DNA from: Polyangia bacterium
GTDB lineage: Bacteria; Myxococcota_A; Polyangia; Nannocystales; Nannocystaceae
Assembly (NCBI GenBank): GCA_030429545.1
Contig: JAUIFF010000002.1
Coordinates: 248,001-312,000 of the forward strand
Length of the DNA stretch: 64,000 nt
Reading direction: 5' to 3'
Numbering within the stretch: position 1 is the stretch's first letter; every line of letters begins with the position of its first letter. The notes below the pieces were generated by a model. The model was not told where the DNA came from. It did not search any database and was given only the letters and a program-made list of their open reading frames with translations. Of this stretch, positions 26,528-35,490 are shown one piece after another. A program made the position numbers and the translations under genes.

Positions 26528-28897
26528 GTGAAGCGACTCGCCCTGGCGGTATTCGCTGTGCTCACCGTGAGTGGGCTGTGGTGGCAATACAGCTGCCGCT
26601 CGACCACACAAACGAACGAACCGGCGACCCCCAGCGAGTTGTTTGCCCGGGGAACGGTCGCCGAACTGAAGTTTGCTGACCGTGTGTTGGCTGAGCACGG
26701 CGGAACCTGTGCACGGGCGGCCCGGGAGTTGGTGCGCGCCCAGTTGTGGTTTGAGTACGGTGTGCTTCCAGACGACGCTTCGGGGACGGGTGCGATCTCT
26801 GGCGAAACGGTGCGGGCAACCACCTGCCTAGACGAAGCTGTCGCCGCCGGGTTGTTGGCATTTGCCGCGTCCGACCACGAGCTGGTCGAAGTGAGCTTGG
26901 CACGGACACGCGAGCTAGCCGGTAGCCACTCCATCGCCGCAGGCCACCGGCACTGGTTGCAGGGGTTGGTTGCACTTGCCGCGGATCAACCCGAGGCGAT
27001 GCAGCAGGCGATCGCCGGGCTCGCCCAGGCAACCGTCGAACATCCCGATTCGATTGCCCTGGCACGGATGCACGCCAACCTCTACCTGCGCACAGGCGAG
27101 GGGCGACGGGCCCAGGAAATCCTGACGGCGGCCCGCAAGCGGGCGACCCATCACATGGGCTTGGCGGCCGACGAAGCGATCGTCAATGCCGTCATGCGGA
27201 CCCAGCAAAGTGGGGTCGCCGACCTCACCGACCAGCTGTTGGCATACGGGCCCGATGTACTCAGCCCCCCGGATCGGGCGCGAGCGCTGATTGCCCGGGC
27301 TATTGTGCATATACATATGGGTGAGCGCGAAGCCGGACTCACCAAACTCGAGCGCGGCTGGACACTGATTCCGAGTTGGGACCACATCACCCGTGAGGCC
27401 GCACTCGAACTCGCACTCGAGGCCGGCGATGCCGCCCGCGCGCGGACGTGGTTGCGCGACGCGAGTATGTATCTACAAGCACAACAGCAGGAGATCTTTA
27501 CCGCCTGGGCGCTGTTGGTCGACGGTCGCCTGCGCGATGCCCTGGCAGCCCTGGCAAAACTTCCCCAACGCCACCCGCGGGTCGCTTACCTTCAGGGGCT
27601 CGCGCTGGTCGAGCAGCGGCGCATGGACGAGGCTGTCCCCTGGCTGACGCGGGCGCAAAAATACCTTCCGCGGCGGGTCGAACTCGATGTCGCCCTGGCC
27701 CGGGCGCGGGTGGTGACCGGCGATCGCAAGCAGGCCCTGCGCAAGCTTCGGGGCCTCGCCGAAGAAGAACCGTTTGCGCCGCGAGCACTCACAGGTCTCG
27801 GAGAGGCCTACCTCGCCCAGGGTGACGACGCCCGGATGTTGGGCAAGGCCCACCAGGTGTTGCTGCGGGCGGTTGAGCAGGAGCACCTCCCGGCCGAGGC
27901 GATGATGCAGCTCGCCGAGTTGTGGCGTCGCCAACGGGTCAATGCACCCGAGGGTGATGCCAAGGCACTCGAGTGGTTACAGCGGGCGACCGAGACAAAT
28001 CCCCACGTGCCGCGCTATCGTCTGGAACTTGCGCTCCACCTGGTGAGCTTGGGTGAGTACGGACAGGCACGTCCGATGTTGATACAACTATTTGCTGAGC
28101 CCGGTGTCGACGCCCGTGTGCCGATGGCCCTCGCCCGCATCGCGATTGTTGAAATCGAGACAGAAAAAACCTCGCAGAAGTTGCCCGAGGCGTTTGAGAC
28201 CTGGTTGACACGCGCCCAGGAAAACGGTGCCGACGCCGATGAGATTGTCCGTATCCGGGCCCGTGCCGCCCGCGTGTCGGGGACTCGCAGGCAACAGCGG
28301 CGCGCGAGTACGCAGTTGCGGGAACAACTCGACCGGCTGCCAACCCAGGTTGAGACGCGGGTGTTGCTGATCGAGTTGTTGCTTGCACAACACGCCTACG
28401 ACGAGGCCGAAACCATCTTGCGAAAGGGGTTGCGGCTCGTCCCAGATGACCTGCGTGGGCGCCTGTATGCATCGTGGGCCATCATCGAGCTACGCACCGG
28501 TAGTCCGCGGCAGGCGATGTTTCACGCGTTACATGCCTGGCGTCGCATGCGGGCTGAGCAACGGCCCACCGCGGAGTTGTTTGCAATCGCCGATCTCGCC
28601 GCACGACTTTGTATACGCAAGGAGCTCGACGCCCAGGGTCTTCGGGTCGCCCGCGAGTTTACCCAAATGTTTCCCCAGCACGCCGACGGGTGGCACCTGC
28701 GAGCTTGGGTTGAGTGGTCACTCAACGAAACCAGCAAGGCCCGGCAATCGATCGCAAAGGCGATTGAGCTGCATCCAGACACAGCCGAATACCACCAGAT
28801 GTCGGCCAAAATCTTTGCTCGCCAGGGGGCCAAAAAGCGGGCGGCAGCAGCCTCGCGGCGGGCTGAGGAACTCCTCGAGCAGCCCGGTGGTCCCTAG
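26528..28897 (+). CDS. Large tetratricopeptide-repeat protein, exported
   Basis: A 789-aa protein with an N-terminal hydrophobic export signal (LALAVFAVLTVSGLWW) followed by Cys in QYSC, a weak lipobox. The body is built of helical TPR-type repeats: RMHANLYLRTGEGRRAQEIL, DEAVPWLTRAQKYLPRRVEL, ALEWLQRATETNPHVPRYRL and SKARQSIAKAIELHPDTAEY. TPR arrays bind protein partners. Position outside the cytoplasm and lack of a catalytic domain suggest a scaffold or adaptor role. Start GTG 26528. It contains two exact copies of the dispersed palindrome (27306, 27468). Confidence 0.8.
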   Translation: MKRLALAVFAVLTVSGLWWQYSCRSTTQTNEPATPSELFARGTVAELKFADRVLAEHGGTCARAARELVRAQLWFEYGVLPDDASGTGAISGETVRATTCLDEAVAAGLLAFAASDHELVEVSLARTRELAGSHSIAAGHRHWLQGLVALAADQPEAMQQAIAGLAQATVEHPDSIALARMHANLYLRTGEGRRAQEILTAARKRATHHMGLAADEAIVNAVMRTQQSGVADLTDQLLAYGPDVLSPPDRARALIARAIVHIHMGEREAGLTKLERGWTLIPSWDHITREAALELALEAGDAARARTWLRDASMYLQAQQQEIFTAWALLVDGRLRDALAALAKLPQRHPRVAYLQGLALVEQRRMDEAVPWLTRAQKYLPRRVELDVALARARVVTGDRKQALRKLRGLAEEEPFAPRALTGLGEAYLAQGDDARMLGKAHQVLLRAVEQEHLPAEAMMQLAELWRRQRVNAPEGDAKALEWLQRATETNPHVPRYRLELALHLVSLGEYGQARPMLIQLFAEPGVDARVPMALARIAIVEIETEKTSQKLPEAFETWLTRAQENGADADEIVRIRARAARVSGTRRQQRRASTQLREQLDRLPTQVETRVLLIELLLAQHAYDEAETILRKGLRLVPDDLRGRLYASWAIIELRTGSPRQAMFHALHAWRRMRAEQRPTAELFAIADLAARLCIRKELDAQGLRVAREFTQMFPQHADGWHLRAWVEWSLNETSKARQSIAKAIELHPDTAEYHQMSAKIFARQGAKKRAAAASRRAEELLEQPGGP

Positions 28898-29136
28898 ATC
28901 TCGCCGGTTAATTTTGCAATTACATGTTTCTGGAAGTGTCTGGTGTGACCACACGAAGCGAAAAAGCTACGGACGATTGCATGACGACGTGGGCAGACCG
29001 CGAGTATGTCTGAGCTTCTTCCCAGCGGGTCACAGCCGTCTCGCGTCGGGTTTGGGAACTCCTTTCGCAGCTCGCTGGCCGCGAACTCTGGATAGGAGTA
29101 ATTTGTTCATACATGTTTTTGTTCAAGCCGTTGTGA

Positions 29137-29625
29137 CTTGGTCGCCGCGAACGGTACGAACCGACACCGCGCTATGGGGCGACGATCGAGTGTTGTGACT
29201 TGCGCAGCCCGGCTGGCTCGGGGTTCGTCGCCGCGAACGGTACAACCCGATGCCGTGCTACGCGACGATCGAGTGTTTTGACTTGCGCAGCCCGGGGTGC
29301 TTGGGGTTCGTCGCCGCGAACGGTACGACCCGATGCCGTGCTACGCGACGATCGAGTGTTTTGACTTGCGCAGTGCTTGGGGTTCGTCGCCGCGAACGGT
29401 ACGACCCGATGCCGTGCTACGGGGCGACGACCGGATGCCGTGCTACGCGACGATCGAGTGTTTGCGCAGCCCGGCTTGCTCGGGGTTCGTCGCCGCGAAC
29501 GGTACGACCCGATGCCGTGCTACGGGGCGACGACCGGGCGTGATGGCTTGCGCAGCCCGGCTTGCTCGGGGTTCTTCGTCGCCGCGAACGTTATGAGCGC
29601 TATGGGGCGACGACCGAGCGTTGTG
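29137..29625. repeat. Array of six ~85-bp repeats
   Basis: The core GTCGCCGCGAACGGTACGAC recurs with spacings of about 86, 83, 76, 103 and 89 bp (cores near 29141, 29227, 29310, 29386, 29489, 29578). The units share GTTCG-N6-CGAAC hairpins and TACGGGGCGACGACCG or TACGCGACGATCGAG boxes. The last unit overlaps the 3' end of the 29600-30601 gene, whose final codons resemble part of the unit. Uneven spacing and no separate spacers rule out a CRISPR array. The 240 bp before it (28898-29136) hold no gene and one TGCAATTACA. Confidence 0.85.
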
Positions 29626-30601
29626 TCACCGCGTGAGTTGTGACTGCCAGGGCTGCAGGTGCACCCCACAGGATGTTTCCGCGGAAGCCGACAAAGAACA
29701 TCCCGCTCGACGAGACCCGCACGGTTTCTGGAATGTCTTCGCGGGCGAGCGGTGGATTGAGTTGTCCACCGATCACGATCGCCCCAAACCCACCGATGCC
29801 AAATCCGATGTCGGCTGTGACGCCTATCGGGCTACGTGTGGGCCCAAATCCGCCAACACGTCGGTCGCTCAACAGGGCGACCACCAGCGCGGCTGAGAAT
29901 TCGAGCGTGGGGGAGAAGCGTTTGCGGCCAAACCAGTAGCGGCTGCCAAACCCGAAGTTGGCCGAGATTTCCTTGCCGTCGCTGGCGATGATGCCGACCT
30001 TTGGGCCGAGGGTCATCCGCGTAAATCGGTAGTTGCCACGGGTTTCAACAGCCGCGGGAAAGTTGATCCAAACATCGTACTGGGCCCGTCCTGAGTGCCA
30101 GGTCGAAACAGCGCCGGTCGTTACGTCTCCCTGTCGCAAGCGATATGCATATGCACTTGTCGCGTTGAGTTCGACGTTAAATCCGCAGGTGGGATCGGCG
30201 ATCAGACACTTCCATCGCACGCGATGCGGTGTTTCGCTTGAGGTGTCGAGGTTGTAGCGCTGTTGCAGCGCCTGCATCTCGGCGTCGGTGTAATTGGGAT
30301 GGGGATTTGCAGCCGGGGTAGCCGGACTGCCGGCCACAACCGGCCCGGGCTGCGGTTGAGCGACGGCTGACGGTTGGGCACCGGGCATGGGTTGTGGCGT
30401 CGCAGCTGGTGCCGGTTGTGCGGCCGGTTGTGGCGTCGCAGCTGGTGCCGGTTGTGCGGCCGGTTGTGCCGGTTGTGCGGCCGGTGCAGGCTGGGCTGGT
30501 TGGGCAACGGTCGGCGCCGGCTGTGCCGTGGGGTTCGGCTGAGTCGGCTGCGGAGGTTGTAGCAGCAAGATGGACGTGGCGATGGTGCCAAAGCTGATCA
30601 C
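29600..30601 (-). CDS. Pro/Ala/Gln-rich envelope protein, beta-barrel candidate (paralogue 1)
   Basis: A 333-aa protein. A short hydrophobic N-terminus (TIATSILLL) precedes about 100 residues of PAQ-type repeats, a periplasmic spacer. A conserved segment with two Cys follows (CLIADPTCGFNVELNATSA), then beta-rich alternating stretches (YRFTRMTLGPKVGIIAS, ISANFGFGSRYWFGRKRF). A small outer-membrane barrel is likely. The start overlaps the upstream stop by 4 bp, so the two genes are one operon. The gene end lies in the last unit of the repeat array. No family recognised. Confidence 0.6.
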   Translation of the reverse strand: MISFGTIATSILLLQPPQPTQPNPTAQPAPTVAQPAQPAPAAQPAQPAAQPAPAATPQPAAQPAPAATPQPMPGAQPSAVAQPQPGPVVAGSPATPAANPHPNYTDAEMQALQQRYNLDTSSETPHRVRWKCLIADPTCGFNVELNATSAYAYRLRQGDVTTGAVSTWHSGRAQYDVWINFPAAVETRGNYRFTRMTLGPKVGIIASDGKEISANFGFGSRYWFGRKRFSPTLEFSAALVVALLSDRRVGGFGPTRSPIGVTADIGFGIGGFGAIVIGGQLNPPLAREDIPETVRVSSSGMFFVGFRGNILWGAPAALAVTTHAVTQRSVVAP

Positions 30602-31605
30602 ATTCCACCTCCAGACAATGCCCCGCCGGCGAGCATGCCAAGGATGACCAGGGCTGCGACCGGAGCTGCAGGCAGTGCATGGGCCCGCATCCCGAAAGTG
30701 ACATGGGTATCGCCATCGCGAAAGTCACCGGCCGCAAACAGTGCACCCCACCCACCAAAACCAGCGGCGAGTTCGACATGCGTACCCCAGAAAAATCCGG
30801 GGATGTCGGTGACAGGCCCACGCATGGGGCCGATCGTAAAATCGAGGTGAAACGCATTGCGCTTGTTGGCCAGCCAGAGTTGGTTGACCATGCCAATTCG
30901 CAACATGTCCACATGAGCAGTTGCGCGGTCGGTCCCTCCCGGGCTCAGCGAGGTCGGGTTGCCGACCGTTCCCGAGCCGCGGACCCAACCGGCCGTCAGT
31001 CCGATCGCCCACGGGTGCCACCGGTCGCGCAGCATTGTTACGGGACGCGCCGTCAGTCCGCCACGGAAGCCGAACTGCGTGTAGGGGAGGCTCACGCCGA
31101 TGTCGCCCCGCGGTATGTGCATGCCAGCCGCGACATGGGCAGAAGCCAGCAGCGAAACGCGACAGGCCGCATCTTCGATAAAGCAAAACTTACCTCGGCC
31201 GACCGACAAAAACGGCGGCTTGCTCGAGGGTCGACCGTTGGCGAAGGCCGTGTCCGACGGGGCCTCTTCAGCAAAAAACGGTCCGTAGTCCGGTGGTGGC
31301 TCGCCCGGACCTGGTGCATCTACAAATTCTGTAGCCTCGGGAGCTGGTTGCCCAACGGGCCCAGCTGGCTGGGCAACGGGCCCAGCTGGCTGGGCAACGG
31401 GACCAGGTGCAACGGGTCCAGCTGGCTGGGCAACGGGCCCAGGTGCAACGGGCCCTGTTGGCTGGGCAACGGGCTGTGACGCCGGTTGAACAACGGGTTG
31501 CGCCGGTTGGGCGGCCGGTTGCGGGGCGGCAGTAGATGTTGTCCCCACGGGTTGGCTACCCGCGCAGACGGTCACAAATACGGCGGCGATCGAAAGAGTA
31601 GACAC
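30598..31605 (-). CDS. Pro/Ala/Gln-rich envelope protein, beta-barrel candidate (paralogue 2)
   Basis: A 335-aa protein with a signal sequence (LSIAAVFVTVCAGSQ), a PAQP/GPVAQPA spacer, the segment FCFIEDAACRVSLLASAH, and glycine- and aromatic-rich beta stretches (IGLTAGWVRGSGTVG). Compared with the next gene, the Cys-containing segment (C-I-x-D-x-x-C) and overall plan match, so the pair arose by duplication. The C-terminus is hydrophobic and Gly-rich. GTG start. The pair is probably localised at the outer membrane; function unknown. Confidence 0.6.
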   Translation of the reverse strand: MSTLSIAAVFVTVCAGSQPVGTTSTAAPQPAAQPAQPVVQPASQPVAQPTGPVAPGPVAQPAGPVAPGPVAQPAGPVAQPAGPVGQPAPEATEFVDAPGPGEPPPDYGPFFAEEAPSDTAFANGRPSSKPPFLSVGRGKFCFIEDAACRVSLLASAHVAAGMHIPRGDIGVSLPYTQFGFRGGLTARPVTMLRDRWHPWAIGLTAGWVRGSGTVGNPTSLSPGGTDRATAHVDMLRIGMVNQLWLANKRNAFHLDFTIGPMRGPVTDIPGFFWGTHVELAAGFGGWGALFAAGDFRDGDTHVTFGMRAHALPAAPVAALVILGMLAGGALSGGGM

Positions 31606-31848
31606 CTGTTAGTGCGAGCATGCAGGAGTCCTCGCGATCTTACAAGGGTCGAACTTGGCCGCCTGTCGGCATTCGCCATAAAAATCGGTGCAAAACTCGG
31701 CGCCGCTCGCATCCGAAAGATCTGACCCCCTTGACTTGGGGCGAGCGCGGGAGATGGGCACCGTCCGGTTTGTACGTGCATCTAATTTCGAGCCATACGC
31801 AGCGCTCAGTATTGTGCACGTACAATTTTTGCTGCCCAAAATGCAAAA

Positions 31849-31873
31849 CCGGCGCTCGAAGATCGAGCACCGG
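31849..31873 (-). terminator. Terminator-like hairpin after the MarR gene
   Basis: CCGG-x-GCTCGA and TCGAGC-x-CCGG arms around a three-base loop lie 25 bp past the MarR stop. On the minus strand a short TTTT run follows. Confidence 0.55.
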
Positions 31874-31897
31874 TACCGGGCGAACCCGTGGTTTTCG

Positions 31898-32368
31898 TTA
31901 TTCGCTGGTTTCGTCGATCCGCTGGGCGCCCTTGAAGACAGACTTCATGACTTGCTTGCCAATCAGCTCCTGGGTGTCGCTTTGGGCCTTGTTCCAAGCC
32001 GGGCCGACTTCCTTGAGCAGGCGCTTACCCTTGGCCGTGATTTGGATCTGGTGGGACCGAGCATCCTCGAGGCACAGGAGTTGAAGCCAGCCATTGTTGC
32101 ACATACGCTCGACGTTGCGGGACACGGTCGACGCGTCCATGTGCATCCGGTTGGAAAGCTCATTGGGGGTGATGCCACCGGTTTCCATCACCACGACGAG
32201 CGTGTTCAGCTGGGCAATCCGCAACCCGAACGGGCGGAGCGCTTCGTCGTAAATCCGGCTGATTGCGCGGTTCATCACCCGCAGCCGGAATGCAACGCAC
32301 TCGCTGGAAATACGTACTGCCAGATCACCTACTTTATTCGTGCGACTTGCCGCCATCTCGGGTTGCAT
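31898..32368 (-). CDS. MarR-family transcriptional regulator
   Basis: A 156-aa protein with MarR architecture. Helices are followed by a winged HTH reading LNTLVVVMETGGITPNELSNRMHMDASTVSRNVERMCNNGWL, then the wing (ARSHQIQITAKGKRLL) and a dimerisation helix. MarR proteins repress transcription and are relieved by small ligands or oxidation. A perfect 14-bp palindrome 92 bp upstream (32460-32473) is the expected operator, probably for autoregulation. It may also control the divergent MFS permease. The ligand is unknown. Confidence 0.9.
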   Translation of the reverse strand: MQPEMAASRTNKVGDLAVRISSECVAFRLRVMNRAISRIYDEALRPFGLRIAQLNTLVVVMETGGITPNELSNRMHMDASTVSRNVERMCNNGWLQLLCLEDARSHQIQITAKGKRLLKEVGPAWNKAQSDTQELIGKQVMKSVFKGAQRIDETSE

Positions 32369-33069
32369 TCTATAGAAGGCGCCGCGTTGGTCAACCAGTT
32401 ATTTGCATAATCCACGATTTTTTTTTGGGCGCGCGTTCTGGCGCGCGGTCTGCGGGATATGTCTGATCAGACACTTCCGTGAATGTCCAACATTCTGGTT
32501 CACCAAGCCCATGAAATTCAAGGTTTCGAACTGTTTTACCGAAAACATGTAGTGGCATCAGGATGGTAGTACGGGGCTGTAGCTTTGAATTTTTGATGTA
32601 TCACATTGTCTGCGGGCGCGGTCGCACCGGCGGAGGAAGCGACGTCGTTCTGCATATACCAGGTCCGATCACAGAGCGGTTTTATGTGTGTGTCCGCTGA
32701 CATTTCCGTGTACGTACACGCGCACTAGTTTGGGGTTGCTCACGCAAGTGTCAAAGCGGTGTTTGAAGTACCGCGTCAGACCGTGATCGAAGACGCTTGT
32801 ATGTTCCACATTGTGCGACGGTGCGCGCATTGGCCGCAAAAATGAGCTGTTCCATGGGCAATATCGTCGCAAGTACATCGAAAATTCCGGCCGTCTGGCC
32901 GTTGTTGCTTGCAGATACGCAGGCCTCCGGGCCTTTGTTCGATCGTCGGGGATTCTTGCACAGGCATCGATATGGCGCGTAGACGTTGCCTATTTGAGCC
33001 AGCAATTCACGGAGCCAAAGATGCCGCGAAAACTTGGCCGGAGGACGCGAACAGGTAGGATGCGCGTGC
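32369..33069. other. 700-bp non-coding divergent region
   Basis: No gene can be supported between the MarR start and the MFS start. It is less GC-rich than the genes, holds the 14-bp palindrome at 32460, one TGTACGTACA (32709) and near-matches at 32651 and 32911. Short frames here lack any family motif or ribosome site. It may hold long leader sequences or a lost gene. Confidence 0.5.
32460..32473. promoter_or_regulatory. 14-bp perfect palindrome TGTCTGATCAGACA
   Basis: A perfect palindrome upstream of the MarR gene, sharing TGTCT-N4-AGACA with the repeat at 7680-7695. It is the best operator candidate for the MarR protein. Confidence 0.6.
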
Positions 33070-34380
33070 GTGAGCGACGACACAGAATCTGCCCGGCCTG
33101 CCGTTAAACCCGCGCTGTGGACATCTTCCACATATTTTGCCGAAGGCCTGCCCTGGTCGTTACTACATCAGGTCGCAGGTGAGTTGCTAACCGCGGTTGG
33201 CCTGCCTCCCCGGATGGTTGGTTACACCTCGGCGCTTCATCTCACCTCGTCACTGAAATTTCTGTGGAGTCCGTTTGTCGACCTGTTTGGCACCCTGCGG
33301 CGGTGGATGCTGTGGACCCAGGCGTTGATGGGCGCGGCGGTGATGGTCCTCGCCCTGGCGGCGAGTCAGTTGGCGGCCATACCCGAACCGATTGCTGCAG
33401 ATACAACTTGGGTGTGGTTGTTGTTGATCGTGATTGGGGTGTTGAGTGCGACCCACGATATCGCCTGTGACGGTTACTACATGGATGCCCTCGATACCGA
33501 GGATCAGGCCCGTTATTCGGGCATTCGGGTTGCGGCGTTTCGGGTCGCCATGGTCGTTGGGTCAGGGGGGTTGGTCTATATCGGCGGGCGCGTAGGTTGG
33601 CTGTACGGGTTTGGAGCCGGGGCGTTGATGCTCGTTGGTTTGGCGGTGGTCCACCGCATGGTCCTGCCCCGCGGTGACAACGAGCGCCGGCAGGCAAAGG
33701 TTCAGACGGCGTGGAGACAACGGCTCGGGCACGTTTGGGCCGCCTACAAATTGTTTCTCATACAACCACATGTGGTCGTCACCCTCGCGTTTATCATCAG
33801 CTTTAAACTCGGTGATGCGCTGATGTTCAGCATGTCGAAGGTGCTGTTGCGCGAGCTTGGTGTGGTCACGGCCGACCGAGCAGTGATCAATGTCTCGGGT
33901 ACCCTGGCGATGATTGCTGGCGCAATGATTGGCGGAGCGTGGGTGGCCAGGCGCGGACTTGTACGTACAATCGTACCGATCGCGCTGCTGATGGCGCTGA
34001 GCGAACCGGTCTATCTGTGGTTGGCATTTGCCCGGCTCCCCGGGTACTGGCTCGAACCCTTTGGTCTTGGTTATCTCTATGTAACTCCATCGCTTTTTTG
34101 GATATCAGCAACCGTGGTTCTCGAGCAATTTGCGGGTGGGATGGCAACCGCGGCGCAGATGATTTTCATCATGCGGCGCTGTCATCCCGACCACAAGGCG
34201 GCGCATTTTGCATTTGCAACGGCTTTGTATGCGGCCGCGCAAACCGTCACCGGGACCTACAGCGGGATCCTCTACGAGACACATGGCCCAGTGTTCTATT
34301 TTGGCCTGGCCTCGGTGATCTGTATCCCCTCGTTGGTGCTCGCCGGGATGATTGCGCGCGAACCTTCGCAGATTCAATGA
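33070..34380 (+). CDS. AmpG-like MFS permease
   Basis: A protein of about 436 aa with 12 predicted membrane helices. The N-terminal signature TYFAEGLPWSLLHQVAGELL, the segment LHLTSSLKFLWSPFVDLFG, and TQALMGAAVMVLALAAS are characteristic of AmpG/PAT-type transporters. AmpG imports muropeptides for peptidoglycan recycling; relatives move acetyl-CoA or siderophores. The GTG at 33070 follows AGGTAGGA and was preferred over the frame opening at 33034. It is divergent from the MarR gene across a 700-bp region. Confidence 0.8.
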   Translation: MSDDTESARPAVKPALWTSSTYFAEGLPWSLLHQVAGELLTAVGLPPRMVGYTSALHLTSSLKFLWSPFVDLFGTLRRWMLWTQALMGAAVMVLALAASQLAAIPEPIAADTTWVWLLLIVIGVLSATHDIACDGYYMDALDTEDQARYSGIRVAAFRVAMVVGSGGLVYIGGRVGWLYGFGAGALMLVGLAVVHRMVLPRGDNERRQAKVQTAWRQRLGHVWAAYKLFLIQPHVVVTLAFIISFKLGDALMFSMSKVLLRELGVVTADRAVINVSGTLAMIAGAMIGGAWVARRGLVRTIVPIALLMALSEPVYLWLAFARLPGYWLEPFGLGYLYVTPSLFWISATVVLEQFAGGMATAAQMIFIMRRCHPDHKAAHFAFATALYAAAQTVTGTYSGILYETHGPVFYFGLASVICIPSLVLAGMIAREPSQIQ

Positions 34381-34562
34381 ATACACATGTTTAGCGAGGT
34401 CGGCGAGCACGCTGATGGGATGAACATGCAACTATATATAGATAGCGAGATTGCATCTGCTGATGAGGACAGGTTTTTGACTATGCAACTCGGGCGAACT
34501 TGCGACTTGGATCGCAGGCGCGCCTCGGCGGATGAGTTGCACCGGCCACAGGTACTGATACC

Positions 34563-35414
34563 GTGCGCCGGGTGAAGGTACTCGAGACAGTCGCACAAGT
34601 TCAGGCATGGCGGGCATCGCTTGCGGCAGCGTGCAAGGTCGGGTTGGTGCCGACCATGGGGTTCTTGCACGAAGGCCACCTTTCGCTGCTACGGGAAGCA
34701 AAAAGCCGGGTCAACGGGGGCAAGCTGGTGTTGTCGATCTTCGTCAACCCAACCCAGTTTGGGCCCCACGAAGACCTCGACCGGTACCCGCGTGACCGCG
34801 AAGGAGACCTGCAAAAAGCCGCTGCCTGTGGTGTGGATATGGTGTTTTGCCCACGGTCTCCAGACGAGCTCTACCCCGGGCCAACTGCGGTTTGGGTCGA
34901 TATTGAGGGGCTGGGTGAGCACCTGTGCGGGGCGACCCGGCCCAACCACTTTCGCGGTGTGTGTACAATTGTTTCAAAGCTATGGGCGGTGGTTCGCCCC
35001 GACGTCAGCGTTTTTGGAAAAAAGGATTACCAGCAATTGGCGATTTTGCGGGCGGTCCAGCGAAACCTGTTTTTCCCGCTTGAGGTCGTTGGTATGCCGA
35101 TTGTCCGGGAATCCGACGGGTTGGCGATGTCGAGCCGCAACGCCAACCTCGATGAGACCTCACGGCGGCAGGCCCTGGCGATCCCGCGGTATCTCGAAAC
35201 CGTGCGCCAGCGGTTTGCCAGCGGGCAACGCCGGGTTGCGGAGCTCATTGGCGACGCCGAGGACAAACTCGCCCCGGGCTCGATCGCCTATGTAGAGGTT
35301 GTTGATACAACAACGCTGCAGCCTGTGAGCGAGATCCGCCGCCCGGCGTTGTTGGCCGTTGCCGTACATTTTGGCGGCGTACGGCTGATCGACAACACCG
35401 AGCTTTTGCCCTAG
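34563..35414 (+). CDS. panC: Pantothenate synthetase
   Basis: A 283-aa enzyme of standard length. It joins pantoate and beta-alanine with ATP to form pantothenate, a step toward coenzyme A. Visible motifs are LVPTMGFLHEGHLSLL (ATP-binding, HxGH type), VSIFVNPTQFGPHEDLDRYPR, VFGKKDYQQLAILR and VRESDGLAMSSRNANLD. The catalytic His residues of HEGH are present. The start is GTG 34563. No panB or panD is adjacent. It is convergent with gpmI, and the 76-bp gap holds three exact copies of the dispersed palindrome. Confidence 0.97.
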   Translation: MRRVKVLETVAQVQAWRASLAAACKVGLVPTMGFLHEGHLSLLREAKSRVNGGKLVLSIFVNPTQFGPHEDLDRYPRDREGDLQKAAACGVDMVFCPRSPDELYPGPTAVWVDIEGLGEHLCGATRPNHFRGVCTIVSKLWAVVRPDVSVFGKKDYQQLAILRAVQRNLFFPLEVVGMPIVRESDGLAMSSRNANLDETSRRQALAIPRYLETVRQRFASGQRRVAELIGDAEDKLAPGSIAYVEVVDTTTLQPVSEIRRPALLAVAVHFGGVRLIDNTELLP

Positions 35415-35490
35415 ATACTAAATGTAGGTGCAAGAGTAGGTCATTGTACGTGCAATCTCGAACATCCGAGATGCATGCAGGTGCACCGGG

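Noticed and set aside
29137..29625. CRISPR array
   Set aside because: Units are ~85 bp with no distinct equal-length spacers, spacing varies from 76 to 103 bp, and no cas genes are present.
31606..31897. Small genes between the paralogous envelope gene and the MarR gene
   Set aside because: Short frames on both strands have no ribosome site or motif; the region holds a terminator hairpin and two palindrome copies.
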